Assembly (NCBI GenBank): GCA_030180135.1 | Contig: CM058233.1 | Coordinates: forward strand, 63,508,500-63,572,499 | Source of the DNA: Orychophragmus violaceus | Lineage: Eukaryota; Streptophyta; Magnoliopsida; Brassicales; Brassicaceae | DNA length: 64,000 nt | Direction of reading: 5' to 3' | In this document: positions 35,699 to 45,360 of the stretch, in pieces | Position numbering within the stretch: position 1 is the stretch's first letter | How the letters are laid out: each line of letters begins with the position of its first letter | The notes under the pieces: model-generated | Seen by the model: the letters and a program-made list of their open reading frames with translations, nothing else | Told to the model about the DNA's origin: nothing | The model's database searches: none | Made by a program: the position numbers and the translations under genes

Positions 35699-35980
35699 GT
35701 AAAATCGTCGTAAAATGGATGCAAAATTTCGTCGAATATAATTCGTTTTAAAATTTCGTCCCAATGATATTGTTTTCTTGTAGTGATTGGATTTTTGAAG
35801 ATTGTGTTGAAGCAAATAAATAATCAAATGGAGGGAACAAATGAATTTGAGCCATTCGATGTATATGACGAGGGGTTCAACAGAATGAATGATCCAGATT
35901 GTGACACTTGGGAGGAATGGATGGGATGGGAAGGTGCAGGAACCAAATATTACTCCGATCACGTGAATCCTTACGCTTGA

Positions 35981-37048
35981 ATGAAGATGCCGACGACTCT
36001 GTGCACATAAATAACAACTGAGACTGATAAGGAACCATGTAAATAGATGAAAATTTGTCTCGTGAATGGTATCTTAAATGTAAATAAACATAATTTCATG
36101 ATTTAGGAGGATTAAAGTTTTAAGCTTTCGTGAATTTTGGATCTAATAATAATATTAGATTTAAAGTTTGTTTGATCTTGTTCATTTGTCCGAGACATGC
36201 GGCGGCTGTGGCATGTGGCTAGATGTTATGGTTAGACGCAATAATTGTTATTCGTTTGATAGACGTGCATTTGGCTGCAGTCTCAAGTCTGTTCGTTTGT
36301 CAAACCCGATTTTGCCGCAAATGCATGCAAGTCCAATCGCAAAGCTGGGTTTTTCTATACTCAAAATCTCGGATGCATACCGCAACGTTTAAACGCAGCG
36401 TTGGCCGTAGGAAACTGCATCTATCAAACAAACATATTTTAGATGGAGCCACATGTCTCCTGTGTCTGAAAAATGAACATCACCCTTTTCAAACCGTCAA
36501 GGGTCAATTCTACAAGTCAACAGTTGAGTAGAGCCAAGAACACAACTTGAAATAGGTATTTAACATCAAACTGTGTTGTTGTCAACATGCTCATTACGTC
36601 TTCTAAATGTCTCGACATCTCTTTCTAAGATGTTTTGAATGTGGATGAGGTTTGAGTTGTTTAACGTGAATGAGTATCCTTTATATAGTTGATATATTAG
36701 TGGGTAAGACCCGAATGGATCCAAAAACATTTTTACTGTAAGATACAAATAAAATCTAAAAGATAATAAAACATATAAAAATAGCTATAAAATCATTTTC
36801 CATTTACAATATATTATTTTTAAGTTTTCAAATACTAAAAGTAGCATTAATTTGTACTAAAAACTATTTCCATGCAATTGATTTTTGAAGATTATCTTAC
36901 ATATATAAATACTGAAATGGTAGTAAATTTAGAAATTTATATAGATAAGAATAAAATAGTTATCTATATTTTGTAAAATAAACTTTTCATTCCTTACAGA
37001 CCATGAGGCACTGGAAAGACTTACGTTTATAATACACTAATCTCCAAG
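35981..37048. other. Intergenic 3' of the J8-like pseudogene; possible small MITE
   Basis: The first ~130 bases are the former 3' UTR. Around 36178-36475 the text 'tgttcatttgtc..gagacatgcggc' recurs inverted as 'gccacatgtctcc..gaaaaatgaaca', suggesting a short inverted-repeat element, but I could not define the ends or a target duplication. ORFs here (36168-36531) have no motif. The rest is AT-rich. Confidence 0.35.
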
Positions 37049-37660
37049 CTCCGCTCACAGAAACGAATAGTCCTTCCAGTTGCAACATCAGATATAGCTG
37101 CAACACTTTTACCGGGTGGTAGAACGACACATTCACGGTTTAAAAATCTTTTAGACCTGCATGACGAGTCAATGTGTGACATCAAAGCGAACACATTGCT
37201 TGCAGAACTTATCCAAGAAGCAGCTCTAATCATATGGGATGAGGCACCAATGGCACATCGAAACACAATTAAAGCATTGGATAGAACGCTCAAAGATATC
37301 ATGAGTTATGTTGATTCAACTGCTACCAAAAAACTCTTTGGAGGGAAAACAGTCTTGCTAGGGGGAGGTTTTCGTCAAGTATTGCCAGTAATCCCACAAG
37401 GAACAAAACAAGATACAGTCCTCGCGTCGCTGAATAGATTTTATGTATGGGAAAACTGCAACATAAGCATCTTATCAAAAAACATGCGAGTGCATCAAGA
37501 TGAGAAAGAGTTTGCTAAATGGATATTGGAAGTTGGCAATGGTGATGCCAAAACAAATTCCTCTCAAGAAGAAGACAATCTTGATTATGAAAGTATAGGA
37601 ATCGACGATTCACTACTTCTGTCCGGGAGAGAAAGCCCTTTAGAAAAAAGAGGCAGATGA
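37049..37660 (+). pseudogene. Helitron PIF1-like helicase fragment
   Basis: An open frame from about 37049 reads 'RIVLPVATSDIAATLLPGG', 'RTTHSRFK', 'ESMCDIKANTLLAELIQEA' and 'LIIWDEAPMAHR' (Walker B DEAP), then 'FGGKTVLLGGGFRQVLPVIP' (motif III, with Gly where the family has Asp in GGDFRQ), then 'LSKNMR'. This is the middle of the helicase domain of plant Helitron RepHel proteins, which act in rolling-circle transposition. The Walker A part, the Rep nuclease and motifs IV-VI are absent. Helitron ends (TC, CTRR with hairpin) were not found nearby. Confidence 0.85.
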
Positions 37661-38351
37661 AAACCGACGAATGACATAAAGGATAGAAGTGGAGCACAAG
37701 AAAGAAGGAAAAGCAGAACAATCGAATATATCCATATACATAAATTTGGATTTAAATTGTCTTCTTGTTTTTCGAATAAGGAAAAAACATAGTTTTCGAA
37801 ATTCTTTTTTAATTCTTCATGTTCACATTAAACTAATTTTTAATTAACAAAACTTAGAATATGCTACTATACAACATTTGTATACATTTTCAAAAAAAAA
37901 CAATTTCTTTTAAAAAAAACTTCCCTGTATAGCGCTGACCCATACCTAATAATATTTTAATACGCTTATCCAACTTTGAGCAACAAATAAGATATCATGA
38001 TATATAGTCATACTTTAACTGTAAGAAATATCATTTGCTCATAGAATGCTAAGTAGAGCTTGGTAAAGAATTATAAATTGTTTAGATTTACTATTTCATA
38101 TGGGATCTCACACGAATTAAGAAGATATTTGGAATATTTGATCCGGATCAAGATCAAAACATTTGATCCATTTATAAGTCATAATCTCATTATCAGCATT
38201 TTTGTGCTAAGGATTACGTAATAAAAACATGCCTTAATCTAAAAGATATATGTAATTAGAACCATTTTGAACAAAAAAAGAGAGTTAGAACCATTTACCC
38301 TAAAAGAAATAACGTGATTAAGGAAAACACATGGACTTGTTTTGTAAACAT
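37661..38351. other. Intergenic AT-rich
   Basis: No gene, repeat unit or element boundary recognised up to the CAT target duplication at 38349-38351. Confidence 0.5.
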
Positions 38352-38730
38352 CACTACAGGAAATTCGCGTATTAATAGCTGCCGAAAAACGCTATGTATC
38401 GATACGATAGCGTTGTGTTACCCGCTATGTCATCGACCGCGATAAAAAGTCTGGCACTTTAGATAGCGTTTTTTGTAAATGCTATGAAATATATTTTTAA
38501 GATATCGTTTTACTGTCTGCAATATATTAAACTACAATAGCGTTTTAATATATGCAATAGATTAAAATACAATAGAATTTATTCAGTATTATGAATTAGC
38601 TATATAATAGCATTACGTAAATATCATCTATACATATGTTTGATTGATAAGCTATTAATAATAAATATATATATGAAATTAATAAAAAACTAAATTACAC
38701 AATTATTTATAAAATCATAAATTGAATGAA

Positions 38731-38940
38731 TTAAATAAAAATGAAAATGATATTAAAATACTTTATTAATAAACTTAAACCGATTATCGGTTTTTGATTA
38801 CAATTAAACCAATGACCCCAACCGACCATGGTCCCAGGGCGAGAAAACGCGAGTCCTCGATCATACATCCGTTGAATCTCTTCTTCGTATTCAGTCAGAG
38901 ACTGATCAGGAATTGGTGGAGTCGGTTCTAACTGGTTCAT
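38731..38940 (-). pseudogene. Unidentified captured ORF, possibly C-terminal exon
   Basis: A 69-codon minus ORF starting 'MNQLEPTPPIPDQSL', then the acidic helix 'TEYEEEIQRMYDRGL', then 'SRPGTMVGWG'. It begins in an ATGA overlap with the stop of the RelA/SpoT-like piece. It reads like real protein rather than chance sequence and could be the 3' part of a captured gene. I do not recognise the source. Confidence 0.35.
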
Positions 38941-39205
38941 CCATTGTCCATCACTACTGTGTGCAAAGACTGATACCTAAAATAAATGAAAATACTAAGT
39001 TAGATTCGTAAAACTTTAACAAGCCACAACTGAAAGCAAAGGTGTATGAACTCATCCATTGAACTTGGGATGAGTTAATGTAATCCTTGAGCTTTCCAGG
39101 AACTTCAGACCATAAACTATGAACTACTCCTAAGGCTTTGTAACAATCTCCTTCGTTGTTAACAATCAAACGTAACCCATGAATGTCGTGGATTTCTTTC
39201 CAGCT
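38938..39205 (-). pseudogene. Captured RelA/SpoT homologue (RSH) synthetase fragment
   Basis: Minus strand, from 39205: 'SWKEIHDIHGLRLIVNNEGD', 'CYKALGVVHSLWSEVPGKLK', then DYI. A one-base shift follows; in the next frame the text reads THPKFNG. After an intron-like gap with AG at its end comes 'YQSLHTVVMDNG' (38975-38940), then a stop. This is the start of the (p)ppGpp synthetase domain of plastid RSH proteins. The preserved exon-intron order shows genomic capture. The hydrolase domain and most of the synthetase are missing. Confidence 0.8.
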
Positions 39206-39404
39206 TGGCTCTGTAATGCTTCAAACCTTATGCTCCTGAACACAATATCATGGTCTAGAACAAACTTCACGCCTCCATTACAGAGATTGCAAACACCTAC
39301 ATAGCCAGAAATGTTAATAAGAACAGTTGTATGTAATCAACTGTAAATAAAAGGAGCCGGTTTTAATTGTAATCAGCGATTAGGTAAACATGACTACCGT
39401 CGAA

Positions 39405-39560
39405 CAACATGCTCTTCAGCTCCACCACCTGCTGTTCCAATGGCGTGTATTTCCTGGAGGATGTTATGGGGACAAATGAGACAGATTAGGCTTCTTGGGT
39501 GACGCGGCGATGATGTGGTCGGAGAGAAGATACGGTGACAGAAATCTTCGGAGAGTCCAA
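39405..39560 (-). pseudogene. Captured MSH3 N-terminal fragment
   Basis: Minus strand, two frames: 'LSDHIIAASPKKPNLSHLSP' from 39526, then after a frame change 'RKYTPLEQQVVELKS' (39455-39408). Together with a preceding 'KISVTVSS'-like piece these match the N-terminal, first-exon part of plant MSH3, the mismatch-repair MutS homologue, around the start of its mismatch-binding domain. The piece ends just where the family reads on into the mismatch-recognition motif. Short but distinctive; source assigned from memory of the family. Confidence 0.65.
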
Positions 39561-40164
39561 ACACAAAAGCGGATTATTGAAAAACTACACTCAGTTTAAA
39601 AGTGAAAATCGCAAAATCAAAACCCAAAACACACAAAAGAAGAAACCTTAATTAAAAATAAAGTGAGACCTGGAAAGTGATGAGAAGGGGCTTTCGTGAA
39701 ACCATGGAGCCCTAAATGCAAAACTCGAAACCCTAAATCAGAAACCATGGAAGAGATGGGCGACTGATTTAGCAGAAACTAGTATGTGATGAGAAAGAGC
39801 TTTCGTGAAAAAAGATGAGAAGAGGAATTGAAGACAATGAGTTATGTCCGTTGATTTTATTATGATCTAACGGTGGATAATGAAAAAAGTGTGATCCTTA
39901 TTTCTATGTCTTAGCCAATGAAAAACCAGTTTTTTATTTGTTGTTTTTTTAAGACCAGATTTTTTCATTACAGTTTCAAGTTTAACATTTCTGTTATTTT
40001 ATTCCTTTTAATTTTTTTTGTCAATTATTTCCTTTTAATTAGTGTGTTATTTTTACAATATGTGGTAACTCAATAAAAATAAATTATATATTTTTCAATG
40101 TTTTGTTATATTATTCAAAGTATTAAATTTTTGTTATATTATTCAATGTTTAAAAAATTAGTGT

Positions 40165-40440
40165 TAAATGATTAAGGGTTAAAAGTTTAGGGTTTAGGGT
40201 ATAGAAATAATATTTTTAGGGTTTAGGATATAGAGATAAAGTTTTAAAATTTCAAATCTAGTGTTTATGATTAAGGATTAAAAATTTAGGGTTTAGGGTT
40301 TGTGTTTAGTGAGGAATTAAGGTTTTAGATTTAGGGTTTAATGTTACAAGTGTAGGATTTAAGTCTTTAAGGTTTGAGTTTATAGCCTAGATTTATGGTT
40401 TTGGGGTATAGGATTAGGGTTCAAACCCTAAACCTTATTT
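40165..40440. repeat. Degenerate telomere-like repeats (TTTAGGG variants)
   Basis: 'tttagggtttagggt' and many one-base variants (ttagggtt, tttaggat) recur over about 275 bp, ending with the inverted 'aaaccctaaacc'. This is an interstitial telomere-like tract within the Pack-CACTA element. Confidence 0.65.
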
Positions 40441-40721
40441 ATACTCTAAAAGAAATTATTATTAGTTTGTCTATACAACAAGTATATTATAAGTGAGAAA
40501 TAAAAAGAAGTTTTGGGGTTGAGGGTATAGATGTGGTTTTGATTTCACACCCTGGTAATTCTTTAGCAAATTGGACCTTTTAGGATGGGTATAAATCCTT
40601 AGTAGAATGTCTCATCTCATTTCTCCACTAAATTAAAAGTATACATCTATTTAGACGCAAAACAAAAGTTAAAAAAACTTATATATATACACAATCCAAT
40701 AGAAGACAATGGATCTTGTCA

Positions 40722-41055
40722 TGCTCCTTCAGCAAGAACAATCACCACATGACCACTCTCCTTGAGCCATTTCTCTATCTACTCCAAGAGTCCACCTTCT
40801 CCTTCGAGGTAAAATGGTGACTCAGGAATCAAGCAGCAATCAACATCTCTGCTGGCTAATGTAGCATACATCGCTATGAATCCTGTAGAATAACCTTTAC
40901 TCAGTAACAACTCGAAAGGTTTTTAACTGTAATGTTCAAAGCAAAAACACAAGACAAGGATAACTTACCACTGTGACGACCCATAAGCTTAACTGTACCG
41001 TTCTCGTTACTCCCACAGCAATGTTCAAAGCAAGAACACAAGACAAGGACATGCT
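40722..41055 (-). pseudogene. Captured ATP-dependent phosphofructokinase fragment
   Basis: Two exon pieces on the minus strand. Upstream, near 41040-40970, reads 'ENGTVKLMGRHSG' followed by a good GTAAGT donor. Downstream, 40899-40726, reads 'TGFIAMYATLASRDVDCCLI', 'PESPFYLEGEGGLLE', a TAG stop, then 'IEKWLKESGHVVIVLAEGA'. This is the PFK segment with the KLMGR.SG and CLIPE motifs, near the substrate-binding site. A short block 'gttcaaagcaa.aacacaagacaagga' is duplicated at about 40934 and 41034, the second copy inside the upstream exon. It is a fragment with one nonsense codon. Confidence 0.82.
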
Positions 41056-41485
41056 GTACATTTGACTCCTTAATCAGAATTTCTTTCACCTGCAACCATA
41101 TCAGAAAAATCTTCTGATTATACATTCATGCTTACCTTGGAAACTCGATTTTATAAAATTAAATCTTAATTGATTGAACCATCTCTTACCAAATGTAATG
41201 AATGAGAAGTTAAACCAAATGCATGCAAGCAGACCAAAAAGCTCTTAACCAAATGCAATGAATGAGAATTAAAAGTTGCATCTCTTCAGAGAAAACCATC
41301 ATTACACCTCTCTGCAAGTCATTTCAAATCAAATTAATTAGTAAAATAATAAAAAAACAATAGAAACTATTTGGTTTCTCACGGTTATTTCCCTATAAAT
41401 AGAGGGAGTTAGGTTTCTTTTTTCTCATCTACTTTTCTCTGCAAATCCACAAAAAGAAAGAAATCACAAGCCATTCAGTAACATC

Positions 41486-42501
41486 ATGTTGTGGTACAAC
41501 AAGCTTTCGGAGTTGGAAGTTAATGACAAACTCAGAGCTTGGCGTTTTAGAGTGAAGATAATCAGGATCCACTCATATCACATTTTCCAAGATGGACCGT
41601 TTTGAAGTTACATATTGGCAGACGAGGCTGTAAGTTTAAACTTTAAATCTTAGACTGAACACATCATACATGCAATTAACACATCTGACCATATCTAAAT
41701 TTGCAGGGAACTAAGACTGAGATGATAATTTATCCATCAGAAGCAAGCAGATTTAAAGGACTTGAGGAACAAGAGGGCAAGTGGGTCGAGATTTTCAGGG
41801 TTCATGTTGAGAAGGCGTTTGCAGGTTTCAAGCCTATAAACTCTCCCTTCAGACTTAGTGTCATGGACGAGACTCAGATCAAACGCATCGCCCTCTCAAC
41901 AACTATCACTACATGGATTTCAAATGTATGGGGCATATCCCTCACATCAATATCGACACTCCTATAGGTATGATTGCTAAACACTAACCAACACATAATC
42001 CTAAATCATGAATAAAATATAAGTAACCATATTTGAGAAACTTATCTTGTAGATATAATGGGCGTGGTCTTCAACGTGGAACCCCTTGGAGTCTGTTGGG
42101 CAGACCGTAAAAGGTCACGGCTTGTGTTCCACATAAGAGACAACATGTAAATCAAGAGAATTTATAATCACAAGTTTACTATATTCACAAGTCTGTTATG
42201 ACAGAAGGTTTTTTTGCATAACAGAGACCATCAAATTAAATGTGTTGCAAATGGGGACACTGCTTTTGCAATCAGGGATGAGTGGGAAAACACTAGGGGT
42301 CTTGGAGTGGTGATTGTGGTGTTAAAGATGTGGAGGATCCATAAGCACTTGCGCGGTGATGATGAGGCATGGCTGGAAACCCATAGAGGCTTATCTGATT
42401 TCAGATTCAACCCCCGGATGGTAGATGTTGATGATTTTAGGAGAGATCTAGCAAATAGTGACCTGTATGTTGTCAGACACGGTGCTATTGTGCCTCTCTA
42501 A
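41486..42501 (+). pseudogene. Captured DUF223/RPA-like OB-fold protein gene
   Basis: The start ATG at 41486 gives 'MLWYNKLSELEVNDKLRAWR', 'FRVKIIRIHSYHIF' and 'DGPF', with TGA at about 41604. Then come SYILADEA and an intron with GTAAGT and TTTGCAG. The exon from 41707 reads 'GTKTEMIIYPSEASRFKGLE', with a frame change near 41890 before 'NNYHYMDFKCMGHIPHINID'. Later exons give 'GVVFNVEPLGVCWADRKRS' and 'DHQIKCVANGDTAFAI', ending with 'YVVRHGAIVPL'. The order of OB-fold segments matches plant DUF223/RPA70-related proteins, a family also carried by Helitrons. It is the only captured piece on the plus strand and the only one that spans a near-complete gene. Confidence 0.75.
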
Positions 42502-42719
42502 GACCTGAGTTTTATCTGCCCTATGTCTCTTCTCTGTCTCTTTAACTTAAACATGATGTGTTGTTAAACTTATCTCTTTTATTTTCTTGTTTCGGATCTT
42601 TAATTATATATGGTTGTTTGTTTTTAATTTATGTTTTGTCTTTAGTTTTCTGTTTCATATAGAACTGTTAGAAAACTTAGATGTATCTAACCTGGATAAG
42701 GTTATGCGGATTGGTTTTC

Positions 42720-43161
42720 TCAGTCCAACTGTTGTCTGCTCTCTGCTTCAGCTACAGAGTCAGGCGCTTCTGCAAGAATCCCTAAATGGACAAAAAATAA
42801 ACAAAGGGTCCTGAGAAGTGAGGAAGATTTCTTGTTAGATGAATCATGTTCCAAAAGCAGGTACTCACAAGAATCGATTGTTTGCTTGTAAAAGCTCTCC
42901 AGCAATTCTTTGGAGTCTAGAGGACTATACCTGCAGATCATATCAACTGTATAAGACTCTTAAAAAATCTTTCATAATAACATTCATATTGAGCTCTTGA
43001 TCACAAGTCTGAATAGCAAAATACCCGAGTCCAACCGCTAGCTCCCGAGACACCTTTTGGTTAATCTCAGTTGAATCTCCAACAATGTAGATTGATGCCC
43101 CTTTAAGAAGCTGCATCATTCCAGCAGTCAAAGACTCCCATGATTCAACAATACCAGTCAA
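42720..43161 (-). pseudogene. Captured shikimate-kinase-like (SKL2-like) fragment
   Basis: Minus strand from 43161: 'ESWESLTAGMMQLLKGASIY', 'IVGDSTEINQKVSRELAVGL' and GYF, followed by an intron-like gap. A second piece from about 42935 reads 'YSPLDSKELLESFYKQTIDS', with another gap, then 'LAEAPDSVAEAES' near 42760. The Walker A Gly-Lys-Thr of true shikimate kinases is replaced by 'STEINQ', as in the inactive plastid shikimate-kinase-like proteins. Exon-intron order is preserved. Assignment to SKL2 rather than another homologue is from memory. Confidence 0.65.
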
Positions 43162-44036
43162 TATGTTCTGTTCAAATCCGTATCACTTGCGTCTATTACG
43201 ATCTCAAGTTCTGTACCCCAAAGTTCTCTGCAAAAAAAACCCAGCTTCGATTTAAGATTGTAAACAATATAACCAAACACAAATTCAAAGTACTACCCTT
43301 TAAATTTCACATACCTTTAGCAGATTTGAGCCGTGATATCTCTCTATAAAACAACAAAATAAACGGATAGAGTCAGCATAATCGATATTTATCTACTTCG
43401 TATCAACACATATTCTAACTCAGATTTACCTTTGATGTCTGATTTTGCTTCGTTTGAGAAATTATCGAGAACCCAAGATTCCTAGGCAACTAAGAGTCAA
43501 ATTAGGGTTTCGATTTGGCGATAACACTGAGTAATTGAGTGAAAAGTGCGAAATCGAGCCAAGATGATGAACATGCAAGAACGAAGAAGAGAGAGTGACC
43601 AAGATTAATCGAAGAAGGTGATTTGAGATTTTAAGCTAAATTGAGTTAAAGAAGATGATAAATCGTGACAGTAGAAACCCGAAATTGAGTGTCATAGTGA
43701 GAAATCGAGAGGGATATAGAGATTTCTAGCTCATGAACAAATTGGACAAAGAGAGAAAGAGAGTAATTGGAGTATAGAGGTCGATGTGTGTTTGGTTTTA
43801 GTCAAGCGGGACATAGAATTATTTTTGCTGCTTAACGAATTCATAGCGGTTTAGAGTTAATTCATTGGCACCAAGTAATAAAAATTTGGTCCGCGTGAAT
43901 TTTTTGTCTCGCTCAAAGCATTAATAGCGTTTAGATATAACCAAACGCTATCTTTAATTCACGGTTCAGTCAAAGATAGCTTAAACATCAAAAACGCTAT
44001 CTGGTTATGCTATCAGTAATCAAATTTCTTGTAGTG

Positions 44037-44690
44037 CATTAATCGCTTATATTAATATATTTTAGAGGGTAAAAGATCAACTTTATTTAAATATTATCAT
44101 GATTTAATATTATCTTTTAAAAACTTTTGAAAATTAGTTCTATTAGCTTGAGTTAGGAAGTGATAATCAACTAAATAAATTACCACCTTCGTACTTACAT
44201 AAAGGTTTCATGTTTTTCATTTTAGTTTGAGCCAAGTCAAAAATGTAACAACTAGTATATGTTTAAGATATTATTAAGCATATATCTACAATGAGGCTAT
44301 TTCCTCCGACGAGATTTGATTTTCGTGGAGTTTTGGTGGGTTTTGGTTGTTTGTTGATAACCGTGTTCCAATTAATGTTACGGATCTGTTTAGTTGGTTT
44401 GGAGGTTTGAAGAGTGTGCGCGTGATCGACATTTCTTTGGATGTGTTAATTTGTTTGAGGGTATGGCATAACTGCTTTTACCGTCGTTTTTGGGTCTTAG
44501 TCACAGCTATTCGGGTTTTTGGCTGGACTTTCGGGTGGCTTGTGTGGTCTGGTTGAATTTCTTATATGGGAATTTTTGTGTATAAACGAGCTTTTCAATT
44601 AGAATTCCAGGATATATGGGGTTTCCTCAGTTTGCTCGTGGCTCTGTCCATTCTAGTCATGCAGTAAGTGCAATATATTGAGTATGATTG

Positions 44691-44723
<33 letters not shown>

Positions 44724-45360
44724 TACGATTTTCCTTCAGTCTCTTTAATAATTAGGCAAGGTGTTGGTATTTCTCCTTGTTGCTTCTAAATTCTAATGCA
44801 GTTATCTTTGTCGTCTCTTTTTTTTGTTTATCTGATAATCTCATTCTTTTTTTTTTCTTTTTCTTTTTGGTTTGGGATTCTAATTTTGGTTAGTTGTTGT
44901 TAGTGTCACAATGTTTGGGTTTGTTTTTCTCTTTTATGGGTTATAGTTTCCAGAGTTGATTTTAGGCCTCGAATGGTGACGTGTAAAAAGATATTTTTCA
45001 AATGCGTTTTTTAAAAACCGCTTTTAAGTTACTAGTTATATATATTTTTTTTAATTGATATTTAAAAAACGGTTATTTACATTTTTTTAAACAAATGAAA
45101 ATTGTATTTACCTTGTAAATATATATATTTTTGAATCGTATTGCACTTAAATTTTACCGTATTTTAAAATTGTTCCGCAAAACACGGTTACTATTCAGAG
45201 TTTTAGTGTATTCCAACAATGTATCTCGAATATATATTGTAGCCTTATGTAATAAAAGGTAGATGAAAATAACCCTTTTTAAATAAAAAGGTAGATGAAA
45301 AATAATAAAACTAGTATCTAGACATATGAAGAAAATATCTACCATATATTGAATAAAAGA
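44037..45360. other. Intergenic with (TA)n microsatellite
   Basis: AT-rich DNA with a pure TA run at about 44693-44720. ORF 44347-44556 is aromatic-rich and without a motif. Nothing else is supported. Confidence 0.45.

Larger units (their letters stand above)
27748..35785 (-). mobile_element. CACTA-like element inside the J8-like intron, with nested insertions
   Basis: The left end is CATTACAAGAAAAC (27748-27761) and the right end is GTTTTCTTGTAGTG (35772-35785), inverse repeats with one change in the terminal CACTA. Flanking triplets are ACT and ATT. Subterminal regions carry ACGTCG/CGTAAA motifs. Minus-strand fragments of TNP2-type transposase (33779-34024 and 34330-34914) identify the family. 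The element has taken in a LINE, a Copia element, a hAT-like element and local duplications. The core transposase is absent, so it is non-autonomous now. Confidence 0.8.
27278..35980 (+). pseudogene. Chloroplast J-domain protein, J8-like, broken by stops and an 8-kb insertion
   Basis: J8-type proteins are small plastid DnaJ co-chaperones that stimulate Hsp70. Exon 1 (27278 to about 27488) encodes a Ser/Lys/Arg-rich transit-like start, then VMDPYITLMIRPDSSEYE and VKKAFR. A TAA at 27470-27472 replaces the expected Gln. Exon 2 (27607-27675) encodes YHPDVCRGSNCGVQF, with the HPD motif intact, then TAG at 27652-27654 in place of Gln, then TINEAYD before a GT splice site. Exon 3 (35801-35980) encodes IVLKQINNQMEGTNEFEPFD, then CDTWEEWMGWEGAG and the VNPYA end. 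The last intron, originally short, is filled by a CACTA-like element (27748-35785). Both nonsense changes are C-to-T transitions at CAA/CAG codons. Identity to Arabidopsis J8 (At1g80920) is my recollection of family sequence. Confidence 0.85.
38352..44036. mobile_element. Pack-CACTA element carrying fragments of at least five genes
   Basis: The left end is CACTACAGGAAATT and the inverted right end is CACTACAAGAAATT, 13 of 14 identical. The target duplication is a perfect CAT (38349-38351 and 44037-44039). Both ends carry clusters of AGCGTT/AACGCT (about 38384-38560 and 43845-44010), forming subterminal arrays different from those of the other two CACTA-type elements here. No transposase is seen inside. 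In 5685 bp it holds pieces of RelA/SpoT homologue, MSH3, phosphofructokinase, a DUF223 OB-fold gene and a shikimate-kinase-like gene. Four are on the minus strand; the DUF223 piece is on the plus strand. Some keep introns, so capture was at DNA level. Confidence 0.88.

Noticed and set aside
36178..36475. Small inverted-repeat MITE
   Set aside because: Inverted similarity is partial and no clean ends or target duplication were found; mentioned only as a possibility in the intergenic entry.
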